Shown here: piece by piece, positions 42,033-51,554 of the stretch
Layout: every line of letters starts with the position of its first letter
Position numbering within the stretch: position 1 is the first letter of the stretch
DNA from: Tolypothrix tenuis PCC 7101
GTDB lineage: Bacteria > Cyanobacteriota > Cyanobacteriia > Cyanobacteriales > Nostocaceae
Assembly: GCF_002368295.1 (NCBI RefSeq)
Contig: NZ_AP018248.1
Coordinates: 3,906,767 to 3,970,766 of the forward strand
Reading direction: 5' to 3'
Length of the DNA stretch: 64,000 nt
Notes under the pieces: generated by a model
What the model was told of the DNA's origin: nothing
Databases searched by the model: none
Seen by the model: only the letters and a program-made list of their open reading frames with translations
Position numbers and translations under genes: made by a program

Positions 42033-42228
42033 TTATTTTAAGGCTAGTAGCTGATTGCTCAATTGTTGGAGTTGATGGTGAACCCAATTGCTACCCTTGG
42101 CTGTACATTGGGGACAAATATCTCCATAGCCTTTGCCTTGGTCATTGCAGACAATTAATCTCGCTGCCAAAATCTGAAAAGTTTGATGGCAAATTAAACA
42201 AACTTGGCTAGTTTTTTCTGTGTTGCAT
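42033..42228 (-). pseudogene. Frameshifted small zinc-ribbon protein
   Basis: One minus-strand frame reads SQVCLICHQTFQILAARLIV, then CNDQGKGYGDICPQCTAKGS and ends LQQLSNQLLALK. It has paired CxxC knuckles (CLIC, CPQC) typical of a small zinc ribbon of about 65 residues. The only ATG (42228) is out of frame by one base. Removing one A from the A6 run just after it (AGAAAAAACT) restores MQHRKTSQVCLICH. It is a recent pseudogene, a sequencing error, or slippage-dependent. Confidence 0.65.
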
Positions 42229-42336
42229 TATATTTGAAATTGCCTATTTTTTCTCTTAATTAAAGGCAGTTAAATAAATTAATTCTTGAGCAAAAGGATA
42301 AAATAACTTGCAGAAAAATGATTAACGTTTCTGACA

Positions 42337-42362
42337 AACCGCACCTACAAATAGATGCGGTT
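42337..42362 (-). terminator. Hairpin downstream of the asparaginase gene
   Basis: AACCGCA/TGCGGTT arms with a 12-base loop, 37 bases after the minus-strand asparaginase stop. No long T-tract. Confidence 0.4.
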
Positions 42363-42398
42363 ATTTATAGAAAAGCTGTTCTTTGAGCGATAGGTGAA

Positions 42399-43268
42399 TC
42401 ATTTTTTGGTAAAGAAAGCTACTTTATCTTGACCTTGGGTCATATAAGCACAAGCCATGTGTGATGAGTTATACGCCCAGCCTATGCGTCCTTGACGGTC
42501 TACAAGGATGCACCCAGCCTCACCTTTAACTTTAGATTTCAAAGCATCAATCGCCATCTGTGCAGCTTCGTCTGGATGTCTGTCTCCAGTTAAAAAATCG
42601 ATCGCAGTTTTCGCCAAAACTACTGGGATAATCGACTCGCCATCACCTGTGGTTGAGCAAGCACCTAGTTTATTATCGGCGTACAAGCCAGAGCCAACAA
42701 CCGCAGTGTCACCAACGCGACCTTGTTGTTGCTTGGTAGTACCACCAGTTGAAGTACCAGCAGCTAAAATACCGCCAGCATCTAAAGCTACGCAACCTAC
42801 AGTGTTAGGGCGATCGCTTACTTTCTGATCTTCCTTCCACTGTTGCCACTGCTCTTCGGCAATTAAGTCTTCTTTTTTACACATCTCCGCCCCGCAATCT
42901 ATGGCGAAGCGTTCTGCACCCCGCGCTACTAGTAGCCTGGGTTTATCATCCATAATTTTGCGTGCTACTGAAATTGGATGACGGACACCTTGAACTGCTG
43001 CAACTGCTCCCCAACTTAAAGAACCTTCCATGATCGCTGCGTCTAACTCTACTTCGCCATCGCTGTTGAGAGTGGCACCCAGACTGGCGTTAAATGTCTG
43101 GTCTGCTTCCAATACGCGAATAGCTGCTTCTACGGCTTCTGCAGCACTACCACCACTAATCAGTACTGCCCAACCTGCTGCTGCTGCTGTACAGCCTGCA
43201 TTGTTAGCCGCAACTTTGTCATCAGAAATGGTTTTTGCTCCACCATGAACGATGATCGTCGGTATCAT
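42399..43268 (-). CDS. Isoaspartyl peptidase / plant-type L-asparaginase
   Basis: 289 residues, Ntn-hydrolase of the asparaginase 2 family. The proenzyme cleaves itself before T156 (RPNTVGCVALDAGG), which becomes the nucleophile of the beta subunit. The substrate loop GGTTKQQQGRVGDTAVVGSG and TTGDGESII are intact, as is IIVHGGAKTI at the N-terminus. It hydrolyses beta-aspartyl dipeptides and asparagine. In filamentous cyanobacteria the likely physiological substrate is beta-Asp-Arg from cyanophycin breakdown, an inference from the lineage. It begins 14 bp after the hflX stop, so the two are probably co-transcribed. Confidence 0.93.
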   Translation of the reverse strand: MIPTIIVHGGAKTISDDKVAANNAGCTAAAAGWAVLISGGSAAEAVEAAIRVLEADQTFNASLGATLNSDGEVELDAAIMEGSLSWGAVAAVQGVRHPISVARKIMDDKPRLLVARGAERFAIDCGAEMCKKEDLIAEEQWQQWKEDQKVSDRPNTVGCVALDAGGILAAGTSTGGTTKQQQGRVGDTAVVGSGLYADNKLGACSTTGDGESIIPVVLAKTAIDFLTGDRHPDEAAQMAIDALKSKVKGEAGCILVDRQGRIGWAYNSSHMACAYMTQGQDKVAFFTKK

Positions 43269-43282
43269 AGGATTTCCTTTAG

Positions 43283-44971
43283 TTAATATGAGTTTTGGGG
43301 TATGGCGATCGCCTCTAGAGGTTTGTCTATTAATTGCAGCGATCGCATTTTTAATGTTTCTAAACCTAAGCGCTCAATTGCAGATATAAACACCGCTTCG
43401 GGATACATTTGTTGAGCTTCCACCAAAGTTTGCCTATATACACGGTCAATTTTGTTAAAAACAATCACACTCTTGCCAGGAATTTCAGGCATATCTGCGA
43501 GTATTTCTTCCACACTCACAATATGGTCTTCCCAGGCTGGATGGGATAAATCTACGACATGAAGCAAAGCATCTGCTTCAACCACTTCCTCTAATGTGGC
43601 GCGAAATGCATCCATTAATGAGGGTGGGAGTTCGTGAATAAACCCGACTGTATCTGTAAGTAGAATTGACCGCCGTTGTTGTGTTTTCGGTTCTGTAATT
43701 ACTATTTTGCGTGTTGTTGGGTCGAGGGTGGCGAAAAGTTGGTCTGCGGTGTAAACCTCCGCATTAGTTAGCACATTCAACAGTGTAGATTTACCTGCGT
43801 TGGTATACCCAACTAATGCTAAAACCGGAATTTCTTGCTGTTGTCGTTGTTGTCTAATCCGGGCGCGATGTGCTTGTAATTGGTTGACTTCTTGTTGCAG
43901 TTGAGCAATTCGCCGTTGAATTACTCGCCTTTCTGTCTCTAGTTTTGTTTCACCAGGCCCCCGCGTCCCAATTCCCGCGCCTAATCTCGACATTTCCTGA
44001 CCGCGACCGCGTAGCCGAGGTAACATATATTCGAGTTGCGCCAATTCTACTTGTAATTTACCCTCTTGAGTCCGCGCGCGTTGAGCGAAAATATCCAGAA
44101 TTACTTCTGTGCGGTCTACAACTGGGATACCTATTTCTTGCTCTAAATTGCGGGCTTGAGATGCAGAAATATCGCGGTCAAAAACAATCAAATTGGCTCC
44201 CACTTTTTGAGCTAAAAGTGTGATTTCTTCTACCTTTCCCTTACCAACAACTGTTTGCGGATGAGGGCGATCGCGTTTCTGTTGCATTGTATCTAGGACA
44301 ATTCCACCAGCGCTTTCAACCAAATGCACCAGTTCAGCAAGCCCATCTTCAAAGCGTCGGCTAGAAATATCTTCTGTTTGTACTCCTACTAACAACACTT
44401 TATCTTGAGTAGATCCGATGTCTTGAGATGAAAATACCCCCTCTCCTGCATCAGTAATTTGATCTTCCCATTCCGCAACTAAAACATCAAATTCTTGTTC
44501 GGTGAGATCATCTAAAGTCAAAGGAGGTGAAACCACCCAAGGATTCTCTGGATCGGGGAAAAGATAAGCTAAAAAAGTGTCGTCTACTTGACTATCAACT
44601 ACCGTCAAAAAAATTAGAGCATCTAAGCGTTGGTGTGTCATTGCTACTAATGCTGCATCATCAGGTGGTTCTGATTTAAATTGAGTAGTAATGCAACGAA
44701 TTCCGCTTAAACGGTTTGCACTGCGACGAGGTAATTCATCAGCTGGAATTTGAGTTTGAATTGGTGTACCAATCGCAACTCGGATAACTTGTCCACGCCG
44801 ATTGACATAACAACAAATTTGATGATGGATATCTTTACTCATCTGCGCTAAAATTTGAGCAAATTCCGGCGTAATAAATCTATCTCCTGGTTCCCGTTGC
44901 TCGTAAAGCTGCTGTAATCGTTTGATTTGGCTGGCTCTTATTCCCTGCGTATTGCCATAAATATTTTGCAT
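43283..44971 (-). CDS. hflX: Ribosome-associated GTPase HflX
   Basis: 562 residues, longer than E. coli HflX because of an N-terminal extension common in cyanobacteria. The HflX signature GRGQEMSRLGAGIGTRGPGE precedes the GTPase domain: P-loop LVGYTNAGKSTLLN, G3 LTDTVGFIHELP, G4 VFNKIDRV. The N-terminal HflX domain has GVVLDTMQQKRDRPHPQTVV-type motif (here GIVLDTMQQKRDRPHPQTVV). It binds and splits or rescues stalled 70S ribosomes. It is co-directional with the asparaginase downstream. Confidence 0.95.
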   Translation of the reverse strand: MQNIYGNTQGIRASQIKRLQQLYEQREPGDRFITPEFAQILAQMSKDIHHQICCYVNRRGQVIRVAIGTPIQTQIPADELPRRSANRLSGIRCITTQFKSEPPDDAALVAMTHQRLDALIFLTVVDSQVDDTFLAYLFPDPENPWVVSPPLTLDDLTEQEFDVLVAEWEDQITDAGEGVFSSQDIGSTQDKVLLVGVQTEDISSRRFEDGLAELVHLVESAGGIVLDTMQQKRDRPHPQTVVGKGKVEEITLLAQKVGANLIVFDRDISASQARNLEQEIGIPVVDRTEVILDIFAQRARTQEGKLQVELAQLEYMLPRLRGRGQEMSRLGAGIGTRGPGETKLETERRVIQRRIAQLQQEVNQLQAHRARIRQQRQQQEIPVLALVGYTNAGKSTLLNVLTNAEVYTADQLFATLDPTTRKIVITEPKTQQRRSILLTDTVGFIHELPPSLMDAFRATLEEVVEADALLHVVDLSHPAWEDHIVSVEEILADMPEIPGKSVIVFNKIDRVYRQTLVEAQQMYPEAVFISAIERLGLETLKMRSLQLIDKPLEAIAIPQNSY

Positions 44972-45036
44972 ACTGTTAACAGGTGAAAAACTTATTTGAA
45001 TCTGGTGTTTTTAAATCAAAAATGAAGGGTAATTTC

Positions 45037-45148
45037 CAATACTGCTCGGTTAAGGATTTTCAACTCGGAATTTGGTTTGGGGAAAAGGTTAAAGGGTCAA
45101 GAAAAAACCTTTAACCCTTCGCCTTTTGCCCTTAACCAACAAGTATTG
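45037..45148 (+). mobile_element. MITE family R, copy 3
   Basis: 112 bp, ends CAATACTGCTCGGTTAAGG and CCTTAACCAACAAGTATTG. Flanks GGGTAATTTC and AGGTAAGTTC agree at 8 of 10 positions, an ageing target duplication. Upstream of hflX. The rest of 44972-45296 shows nothing further. Confidence 0.7.
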
Positions 45149-45296
45149 AGGTAAGTTCTCTTCAAAAAGGGTTATATTATGCCTACTTAATTTATAAATA
45201 TCTCTCTTAAACCTTAGTTGAATCTATCAATCGGCATAAGATTGATTATGCCTCTACAACTAGATAACTTTGGGATTGAGCGACCTGTTCAATCAT

Positions 45297-46070
45297 TTAA
45301 TTCTTGAATATTCTCTGCCTATATACAGATGGCAGTTGCCACCAAGATACATGGGGATATTCGTGATGTTCTTCATGGTAACCAAAGTGATAGCAAGCGA
45401 TGAATGACCAAAAACTTGGCAAGGCAATTGTTTGGCTACAATGAGGATAAATGTAACCTGTTTCTGGTTGCCGATGAGGTAAATATGTGCCGAAATAAAA
45501 CAGTTGGATTGAACTTAAAATTGGCGGTATAATCCAAAATAAGATGAGATTTATTTCAGAGATATGCAAAACATATTTAGCTAAATTAAATACAATACTC
45601 AGTAATATTAATTGCTGCCAACTAGAGTATTCTAACATGAAGCGAAAATACCATGATATAGGATTTTTTTGCTTGCTATCATGAAAATCAGGGTCAAGTT
45701 CGCTAGCTGGATGACGATGATGCAACCAATGCTTTTTTAACATCTTTTGATACGGGAAGAAAGCGTAAAGTGCTACAGTTAGCGACCCAATAAAATTATT
45801 AATTTTTGGATTTCTGCGAAAAACCGACCCATGCATAGCATCATGTGCAGTAATAAATAGCCCTGTATACAGGAACATTTGCCAAACTATCGCTATGGGC
45901 ATCAACCAAATTGGGAAATTGACATAGTTAATGCTAAGTAATAAAGCTAAACTACCTGCCCAAAGGCTAATAATCAGGATAGCAATTGCTAACCCATAAA
46001 TACTATCTTGCTGAGTGGTAAATTCTTCAACTTCCACATAATAGCTAAGTGGTTTCTCACAAATATTCAA
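45297..46070 (-). CDS. crtW: Beta-carotene ketolase, CrtW type
   Basis: 257 residues, normal for CrtW. Membrane di-iron oxygenase adding 4-keto groups to beta-carotene rings (echinenone, canthaxanthin). Histidine clusters are complete: HDAMHG near 77, HWLHHRHP near 115, and YHEEHHEYPH near 235, plus an HRQPETGYIYPH loop. About four membrane helices. It is single gene on the minus strand. A relation to the FAD/Rieske desaturase-like protein at 1778 is thematic only. Confidence 0.95.
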   Translation of the reverse strand: MNICEKPLSYYVEVEEFTTQQDSIYGLAIAILIISLWAGSLALLLSINYVNFPIWLMPIAIVWQMFLYTGLFITAHDAMHGSVFRRNPKINNFIGSLTVALYAFFPYQKMLKKHWLHHRHPASELDPDFHDSKQKNPISWYFRFMLEYSSWQQLILLSIVFNLAKYVLHISEINLILFWIIPPILSSIQLFYFGTYLPHRQPETGYIYPHCSQTIALPSFWSFIACYHFGYHEEHHEYPHVSWWQLPSVYRQRIFKN

Positions 46071-46476
46071 GCCGATACCCCTTTTGGTTCACAACTTAAA
46101 TTAGAAAATTAATTGTAGTTCTTCAGCTTTTTTATAAAAAAGTTAAAGCTTTATAGCAAAACTACTGAAATCAATATCTAATTTAATGTTCTTATTTTAT
46201 CGATGCCAATATAGTCTCGTTTCTATCTTTAGGTGCAAAAGTAACATCTTCTCTGTCTAACTCAAAGATAAATACATTGATAGAAAAAGCTTAATTATCT
46301 AATTAATTGGTATCGGATAATTCTAAATTATGTATGTATAAACAATTTATATCTCATTTATCAAAACTATAGTGAACTTGGTAATTGGCAATAGTGATTG
46401 GCAATGTGGAATTTTATTTCAATCTCATACCAATTTGAAAAAAGAATGCGGCAGTAGGGGCACGGCATTGCCCATT
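46071..46476. other. AT-rich upstream region of crtW
   Basis: Very AT-rich, with no repeat or gene recognised until the GGGGCACGGCATTG string that starts near 46457. It likely contains the crtW promoter. Confidence 0.35.
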
Positions 46477-46663
46477 GGTGTCAACTTAAGCTAAAAGCTA
46501 TATACGGCGCGTGTTATACAAATACCTCGCGCCCTCATCCCCTAACCCCTTCTCCCGCAGGAGAAGGGGAACTAAATCTCTTGCTCCCCTCTCCTGGTGG
46601 GAGAGGGGCTGGGGGTGAGGGCGAAACCTTGCAACCAAGCGGGTTTTACGTTAAGTTGACACC
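46477..46663. repeat. Palindromic element family G, copy 1 (intact)
   Basis: 187 bp between GGTGTCAACTTAAGC and its inverse GTTAAGTTGACACC. The interior holds CCTCGCGCCCTCATCCCC and GAGAGGGGCTGGGGGTGAGG. Flanks carry GGCATTGCCCAT in inverse orientation, so it lies within or includes a further palindrome. Other copies are at 53316, 54868 and 59950. Confidence 0.75.
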
Positions 46664-46741
46664 TATGGGCATTGCCTTGCCCTATAGAATATATTGATGT
46701 GTCGCCAACATTATTTGAATTGATATAAAATCCAAAATCTT

Positions 46742-48934
46742 TTAGCTTCTTGCTTCCAAGTAGCGAGAAATTGCACTATCAAGGTGTGGCATTAATTCAG
46801 CGCGACTGCTACCGAGAACACTGTAAGCTGGGCGGGGAGCGATGAAACCTAGTTCTTGGCTAGGTACAGAAATTAGACTATTGACGCTCACACCTGCTTT
46901 TTTCGCTGCTAACCGTGCTAAATCTGCCCAAGCGACAGCACCTTTATTAGCTAAGTGCCACAAACCGTTTTCGCCATCAATCAGTAAATCTAGGCTGGTA
47001 TGTACCAAATCCGGTACATAGGTAGGTGAGACGATCGCATCTTCTGCGGCGACAAAAGTATTACCAGCTGCTAATTGTCTCAAGGCAATGGTAACGAAGT
47101 TATACTCATCCCAAGGGCCAAAAAATGCACTGGTGCGAATTACTAAAGATGCTGGATAAGCTTGTAATACTAGCTTTTCTGCTAAAACTTTGCTGCACCC
47201 ATAGACGTTGAGGGGAGCAACTGTATCAGTTTCCACATAAGGATTAGACACAGTACCATCAAATACTAAATCTGATGAGAAAGTTAGCAGTGCGATATGA
47301 TGTTGAGCGCAAGCAGCAGCTAAAATTGCTGGGCCTTCTGCGTTTATTTTTAAACAGATGTGGGGTTCGCGTTCTGCGTCATCTACCCGCACATAGCCCG
47401 CAGCGTTCACAACTGCCCAAGGTTGTAATTCGGTAAGTACTTGCTCAATGGAAGCGGGATTGGCAATATCCATATCTTGGCGTGTCAGCAGGCGATATGA
47501 AATTCCCCGCACTTCACACAACCGCGCAAAAGCCCTGCCGAGAGTTCCTGTGGCTCCAATTATTGCTAGGGGACGAGAACCATTACCCCCTCTACTCCTC
47601 TGCCCCTCTGCTCCTCTGCTGTTGCCACAGCTAACTGCTGGATACACCAAACGGGCTGGACGATGCCACCACCCTGGGGTTTCGAGTATGGGGTGATTGG
47701 GTTTGCGTCCTGCGGCTAAATCTTGCACCATTTTGGCGATCGCAGTTTTTCTGGGACTTCGCGATCGCAAATCAAATACGCCTGGCTCGTAGTATCCTAC
47801 ACAGCGAGTTAGTAAACTATTCCAATCGTAACTGCCCAGAAGCGACCAAACCGTTACCGCACGCACATCTGCGCCCTGGTCTTTTAGTTCTTGGGCTGCA
47901 TTCCACACTTCCTGGAGCCAGCGTAATTGTTCTTCACGGGTGCAACTGAGGTGAACTTCTGTGACAGCTAGGGGTAGTTGATAGCGTTCCCATGTTTCTT
48001 GCAGCAATGTGCGTGGCCCTGCCAAACCTTCGCTGCAAACTCGCACAGCTTCCACATCTGCATAATTGTCCCGCCCATTACCGCCATGCGTCCAGGCGGG
48101 ATAATTTTCTAGATGTTCATCTAAAAAGCGCTCGCTTGTTAGGTAATGGTTAATGCCGATAATGTCAGGGGGACAGGTATTTTGTAAAAATACTTCTAGT
48201 TCAGCCTCACTGATACCACAGTAGCGTAAGTAACCCCACATCGGATGATTTGGAGTAATTCGACCGCACAATAAATCTAAACTTAACCAGCGTCGCTCGT
48301 TTTCAAATTCTGCTTGATACGCCAGTTTTGGTGTACTGTAAGTTTTACCCAAATCTTCGGTTTGTACCAATTGGGCATTGGGGTTTACTTCGCGGATGGC
48401 TTGCATTGAAAGTGCGATCGCTCGACATTCCCCTAATAAAGCTCTGGCAAAAGTTAAATCGTCCCGGCCGTGAGGATACCAATGTCCATACATCCCACTG
48501 AATCTGGCGGTTGTTAGTGGCTCATTGACAGGCGTGTAATGTGTCACCCAAGGATAGCGTTCTGCTACTGCACGGGCAAAAACCGCTAATTTTTCTGGAA
48601 ACTCTGGGTCTATCAAGCTGGTATCACGCGGCCCGCTACCATGATGCACTAATCCCACAATTGGACGAATACCCAGTTTCCACAAGCGTTCCAAGCGTTC
48701 ATCCGCCCACGACCAATCAGCATTCTCTAAACCATTAGGCGCGATGCGTTCCCACAGTACCGGATAGCGGATTGCCTGTATACCTAGTTCAGCGAATAAA
48801 TCCAGGTCATCCAAGCGCGTTGCATGACCGTTGCGTTCTAACTGATCGAAATACTCTTCACCCACACGATTAACCGTACACTCGACACCAGCCCACACTT
48901 CTAGGGGAAGTGACGATTTGAAAGCAGAAGCCAT
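46742..48934 (-). CDS. GH1-like glycosidase fused to dTDP-4-dehydrorhamnose reductase-like domain
   Basis: 730 residues in two parts. Residues 1-420 form a family-1 glycosidase-like TIM barrel: AGVECTVNRVGEEYFDQLER, acid/base motif TPVNEPLTTARF, nucleophile region LAVTEVHLSC. A linker of about 30 residues (SCGNSRGAEGQRSRGGNGSR) leads to an RmlD/SDR domain from about 455: LAIIGATGTLGRAFARLCEV, then VVNAAGYVRVDDAE, SSDLVFDGTVSNPYVE and the catalytic YGCSKVLAE (YxxxK). It may process a nucleotide-sugar and a glycan in the same pathway. It is directly upstream, on the minus strand, of nothing else in the block; the glf fusion starts 180 bp away on its promoter side. Confidence 0.87.
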   Translation of the reverse strand: MASAFKSSLPLEVWAGVECTVNRVGEEYFDQLERNGHATRLDDLDLFAELGIQAIRYPVLWERIAPNGLENADWSWADERLERLWKLGIRPIVGLVHHGSGPRDTSLIDPEFPEKLAVFARAVAERYPWVTHYTPVNEPLTTARFSGMYGHWYPHGRDDLTFARALLGECRAIALSMQAIREVNPNAQLVQTEDLGKTYSTPKLAYQAEFENERRWLSLDLLCGRITPNHPMWGYLRYCGISEAELEVFLQNTCPPDIIGINHYLTSERFLDEHLENYPAWTHGGNGRDNYADVEAVRVCSEGLAGPRTLLQETWERYQLPLAVTEVHLSCTREEQLRWLQEVWNAAQELKDQGADVRAVTVWSLLGSYDWNSLLTRCVGYYEPGVFDLRSRSPRKTAIAKMVQDLAAGRKPNHPILETPGWWHRPARLVYPAVSCGNSRGAEGQRSRGGNGSRPLAIIGATGTLGRAFARLCEVRGISYRLLTRQDMDIANPASIEQVLTELQPWAVVNAAGYVRVDDAEREPHICLKINAEGPAILAAACAQHHIALLTFSSDLVFDGTVSNPYVETDTVAPLNVYGCSKVLAEKLVLQAYPASLVIRTSAFFGPWDEYNFVTIALRQLAAGNTFVAAEDAIVSPTYVPDLVHTSLDLLIDGENGLWHLANKGAVAWADLARLAAKKAGVSVNSLISVPSQELGFIAPRPAYSVLGSSRAELMPHLDSAISRYLEARS

Positions 48935-48938
48935 AAGT

Positions 48939-48975
48939 TATACCAATTCAAAATTCAAAATTCAAAATTCAAAAT
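48939..48975. repeat. ATACCAATT(CAAAATT)n tract
   Basis: Heptamer tract of CAAAATT units upstream of the GH1/RmlD fusion, as also seen after ho1. Confidence 0.6.
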
Positions 48976-49080
48976 TAAGAATCAAGACAGGACATGCGTT
49001 TGAGGCTGTATATTTGTCGCATTCATTTTTCAAATTGGTGTTACAACTCATACCAATTTTGGATGCAAAATCATCACCAT

Positions 49081-49107
49081 GTAGGATGCGTTATTAACGC
49101 ATCCTAC
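49081..49107 (-). terminator. 27-bp perfect palindrome after the glf fusion gene
   Basis: GTAGGATGCGTTA and TAACGCATCCTAC flank a single T. It starts 9 bases after the minus-strand stop. It belongs to the GCGTTA/TAACGC palindromic repeats and may serve as terminator. Confidence 0.55.
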
Positions 49108-49115
49108 CCGTGTTT

Positions 49116-51554
49116 TCAAGCTTTAACCGCAATTTGCTTGTACACAGAAAGAGCCTGAGCTACACATTGATCCATGTTGTAGTATTTGTACGTTGCTAGT
49201 CGCCCAACAAAATATACTCCTGGTGTGCTATCAGATAGCGCCTTATACTGCTTGTACATTTCGTTATTTTCTGGACGTGGCACAGGGTAGTAAGGGTCGC
49301 CCTCAGCTTTAGGAAACTCGTACACAATACTAGTTTTATTGTGTTCCTGCCCAGTCAAGTATTTAAACTCCGTCACACGAGTATAAAGCTGTTCATTGGG
49401 ATAGTTAATAACTGGCGCTGGTTGAAACACAGCGGTGTTGTGTGTCTCGTGCTTAAAATCAAGGGAACGGTAGGGTAGTTTGCCGTAGCGATAATCAAAG
49501 AATTCATCCACTGGGCCAGTGTAAACCATCTCCCGGCAAGGAATGGCTTTTTGAATTTCTTGGTAATCTGTATTCAGCATGACTTTGATATTTGGGTGAT
49601 TGAGCATATTCTCAAACATCCGCGTAAAGCCGTGCCGTGGCATTGCCTGATAAGTATCTGTAAAATAGCGGTCGTCGCGGTTAGTACGGGTGGGTATCCG
49701 GGCAATTACTGACTTATCCAGTTCTGAAGGATCGAGTCCCCATTGCTTGCGGGTATAGCCTCGGAAAAACTTTTCATACAGTTCTCGACCAACTTTGCTA
49801 ACTACCACATCCTCACTAGTGCGGATTTGTTCTATGGGTTCAGCAAGTGATTCATAAAATTCCTTCACCTCAAATGAATTGAGACGCATACCATACAACT
49901 TGTTGATGGTGTCGAGGTTGATAGGAATAGGAACAAGCTGCCCATCTACACTAGCAAGAACGCGATGTTCGTAAGAACGCCATTGTGTAAAGCGTGAAAG
50001 GTATTCAAAGACTTCGCGGGAGTTGGTGTGAAAGATATGCGGGCCGTATTTATGTACGAGAACTCCATGCTCGTCATAATGGTCATAAGCATTGCCACCG
50101 ATGTGATTGCGCTTGTCTACAACCAGCACTTTTTTACCAGAATGAGTTGCTAGACGTTCAGCAATGACGCTACCGGAGAAACCAGCACCGACAATTAAGT
50201 AGTCGAAGACAAAATCTCTGGTGATGATATTTGGTGCTTGTGTACCTACCGCACCTTTAGAGTTAACTTTGTCTTCAGTATCACGGGTTGCGATCGCAGA
50301 ATCAATCAGTTTCATCATTGCAGCCCAAGTCCGATCCCAAGAAATCTTTTCTAAAAAGGTATCTACTTCAGTTAACCATTCTGAGGTTCTGGTATCTTCT
50401 TGCATTGCTTTTTCAGCAGCGGCGACGAATTCAGGAACTGTGTCTGCAATTCGCACCAAATTTGACTCTCCATAAGGACGCACCACATCTTGAATTGATG
50501 TAGATACTACAGGCCTACCTGCGGCGAGATATTCTGGAGTTTTGGTAGGGCTAATAAAGCGTGTTGACTCGTTCAGCGCAAACGGTAGCATTGCTAAATC
50601 CCATCCCGCTAAATATGCAGGTAGCTGTTTATAGTCTCTACTACCGAGATAATGTATATTCTGGCGCTGTGGTAAAGTGGCTGGATCGATTTTGACAACT
50701 GGGCCAATAATTACTAAATGCCAATCTGGACGGCTATCAGCAATCCCAGCAAGTAATTCGATATCCATCCGTTCGTCAATCACGCCAAAAAAGCCCAGGC
50801 GCGGATGGGGAATGTGGGCTTGATCTGCTGGTTCTTGCAGATGTCTAGCTTGGGCAAAATGTGGCACATCTACACTGCTAGGAAAGGCATAAACGTTTGG
50901 GTGCTGGTTTACCTTACTTTCGTAAAGGCTTTGTCCCCCTGTAAATACTAAGTCTGCAAGGCGGAAGAGTTCGGCTTCGTAATTCTTTAAAGTTGGGGAT
51001 GCGCCTTTGAATGCAGACAACTCATCCATGCAATCGTACACCACAGCTTGGGGTTGCAAGTGGCGAGTAAAGGCGATCGCCATTGGCGTATAGTACCAAC
51101 AAATGTATTTGTTAACTTTCTGTTCTGTCAACAATCCATCAATTAGTACTTGTAAATCTGCATTGATTGCTTCTTGGCTGATATTTTCTGGTAGATGTGG
51201 CACAACCACAACTACTCCACTCCCATCTTCATTGATATCTAACCTGGCTAAGGGATCAGCAGAAAAAATTGGCTCTTCAATAAAGAAGACTCGCTTTCCT
51301 TGAGCGCAACGGCTTAGAAGATGTTGTGGTCTTTGATAAACAAAATTCCAACGTAAATGAGATAAACAAATTATATCGGGAGTATCTTTAAAGGTTTCTG
51401 TTGGTTGAGTTTTTTTATGGGATGAACTCGAATGTAGCAGTGATGTACCTGATGATGGCGTTTCGTCTATTTCTCTTTGTTTTGTTTTAGCTGGCTGTGC
51501 TGAAATGATATTACGGGCACTGTTGTTTTTGACTTTAGCTTTCTCACTGGGCAT
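49116..51554 (-). CDS. glf: Glycosyltransferase-UDP-galactopyranose mutase fusion
   Basis: 812 residues. Residues 55-435 form a GT-B-like glycosyltransferase: DIICLSHLRWNFVYQRPQHL, PRLGFFGVIDERMDIELLAG, and SPTKTPEYLAAGRPVVSTSI. Residues 455-812 are a full UDP-galactopyranose mutase: FAD motif LIVGAGFSGSVIAERLA, KRNHIGGNAYDH, HKYGPHIFHT, and FVGRLATYKYYNMDQCVAQA. The mutase makes UDP-galactofuranose; the attached transferase could use it directly, channelling a labile donor into a surface glycan. The start is preceded by a long AT-rich leader. Neighbouring GH1/RmlD fusion on the same strand suggests a shared glycan pathway. Confidence 0.92.
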   Translation of the reverse strand: MPSEKAKVKNNSARNIISAQPAKTKQREIDETPSSGTSLLHSSSSHKKTQPTETFKDTPDIICLSHLRWNFVYQRPQHLLSRCAQGKRVFFIEEPIFSADPLARLDINEDGSGVVVVVPHLPENISQEAINADLQVLIDGLLTEQKVNKYICWYYTPMAIAFTRHLQPQAVVYDCMDELSAFKGASPTLKNYEAELFRLADLVFTGGQSLYESKVNQHPNVYAFPSSVDVPHFAQARHLQEPADQAHIPHPRLGFFGVIDERMDIELLAGIADSRPDWHLVIIGPVVKIDPATLPQRQNIHYLGSRDYKQLPAYLAGWDLAMLPFALNESTRFISPTKTPEYLAAGRPVVSTSIQDVVRPYGESNLVRIADTVPEFVAAAEKAMQEDTRTSEWLTEVDTFLEKISWDRTWAAMMKLIDSAIATRDTEDKVNSKGAVGTQAPNIITRDFVFDYLIVGAGFSGSVIAERLATHSGKKVLVVDKRNHIGGNAYDHYDEHGVLVHKYGPHIFHTNSREVFEYLSRFTQWRSYEHRVLASVDGQLVPIPINLDTINKLYGMRLNSFEVKEFYESLAEPIEQIRTSEDVVVSKVGRELYEKFFRGYTRKQWGLDPSELDKSVIARIPTRTNRDDRYFTDTYQAMPRHGFTRMFENMLNHPNIKVMLNTDYQEIQKAIPCREMVYTGPVDEFFDYRYGKLPYRSLDFKHETHNTAVFQPAPVINYPNEQLYTRVTEFKYLTGQEHNKTSIVYEFPKAEGDPYYPVPRPENNEMYKQYKALSDSTPGVYFVGRLATYKYYNMDQCVAQALSVYKQIAVKA

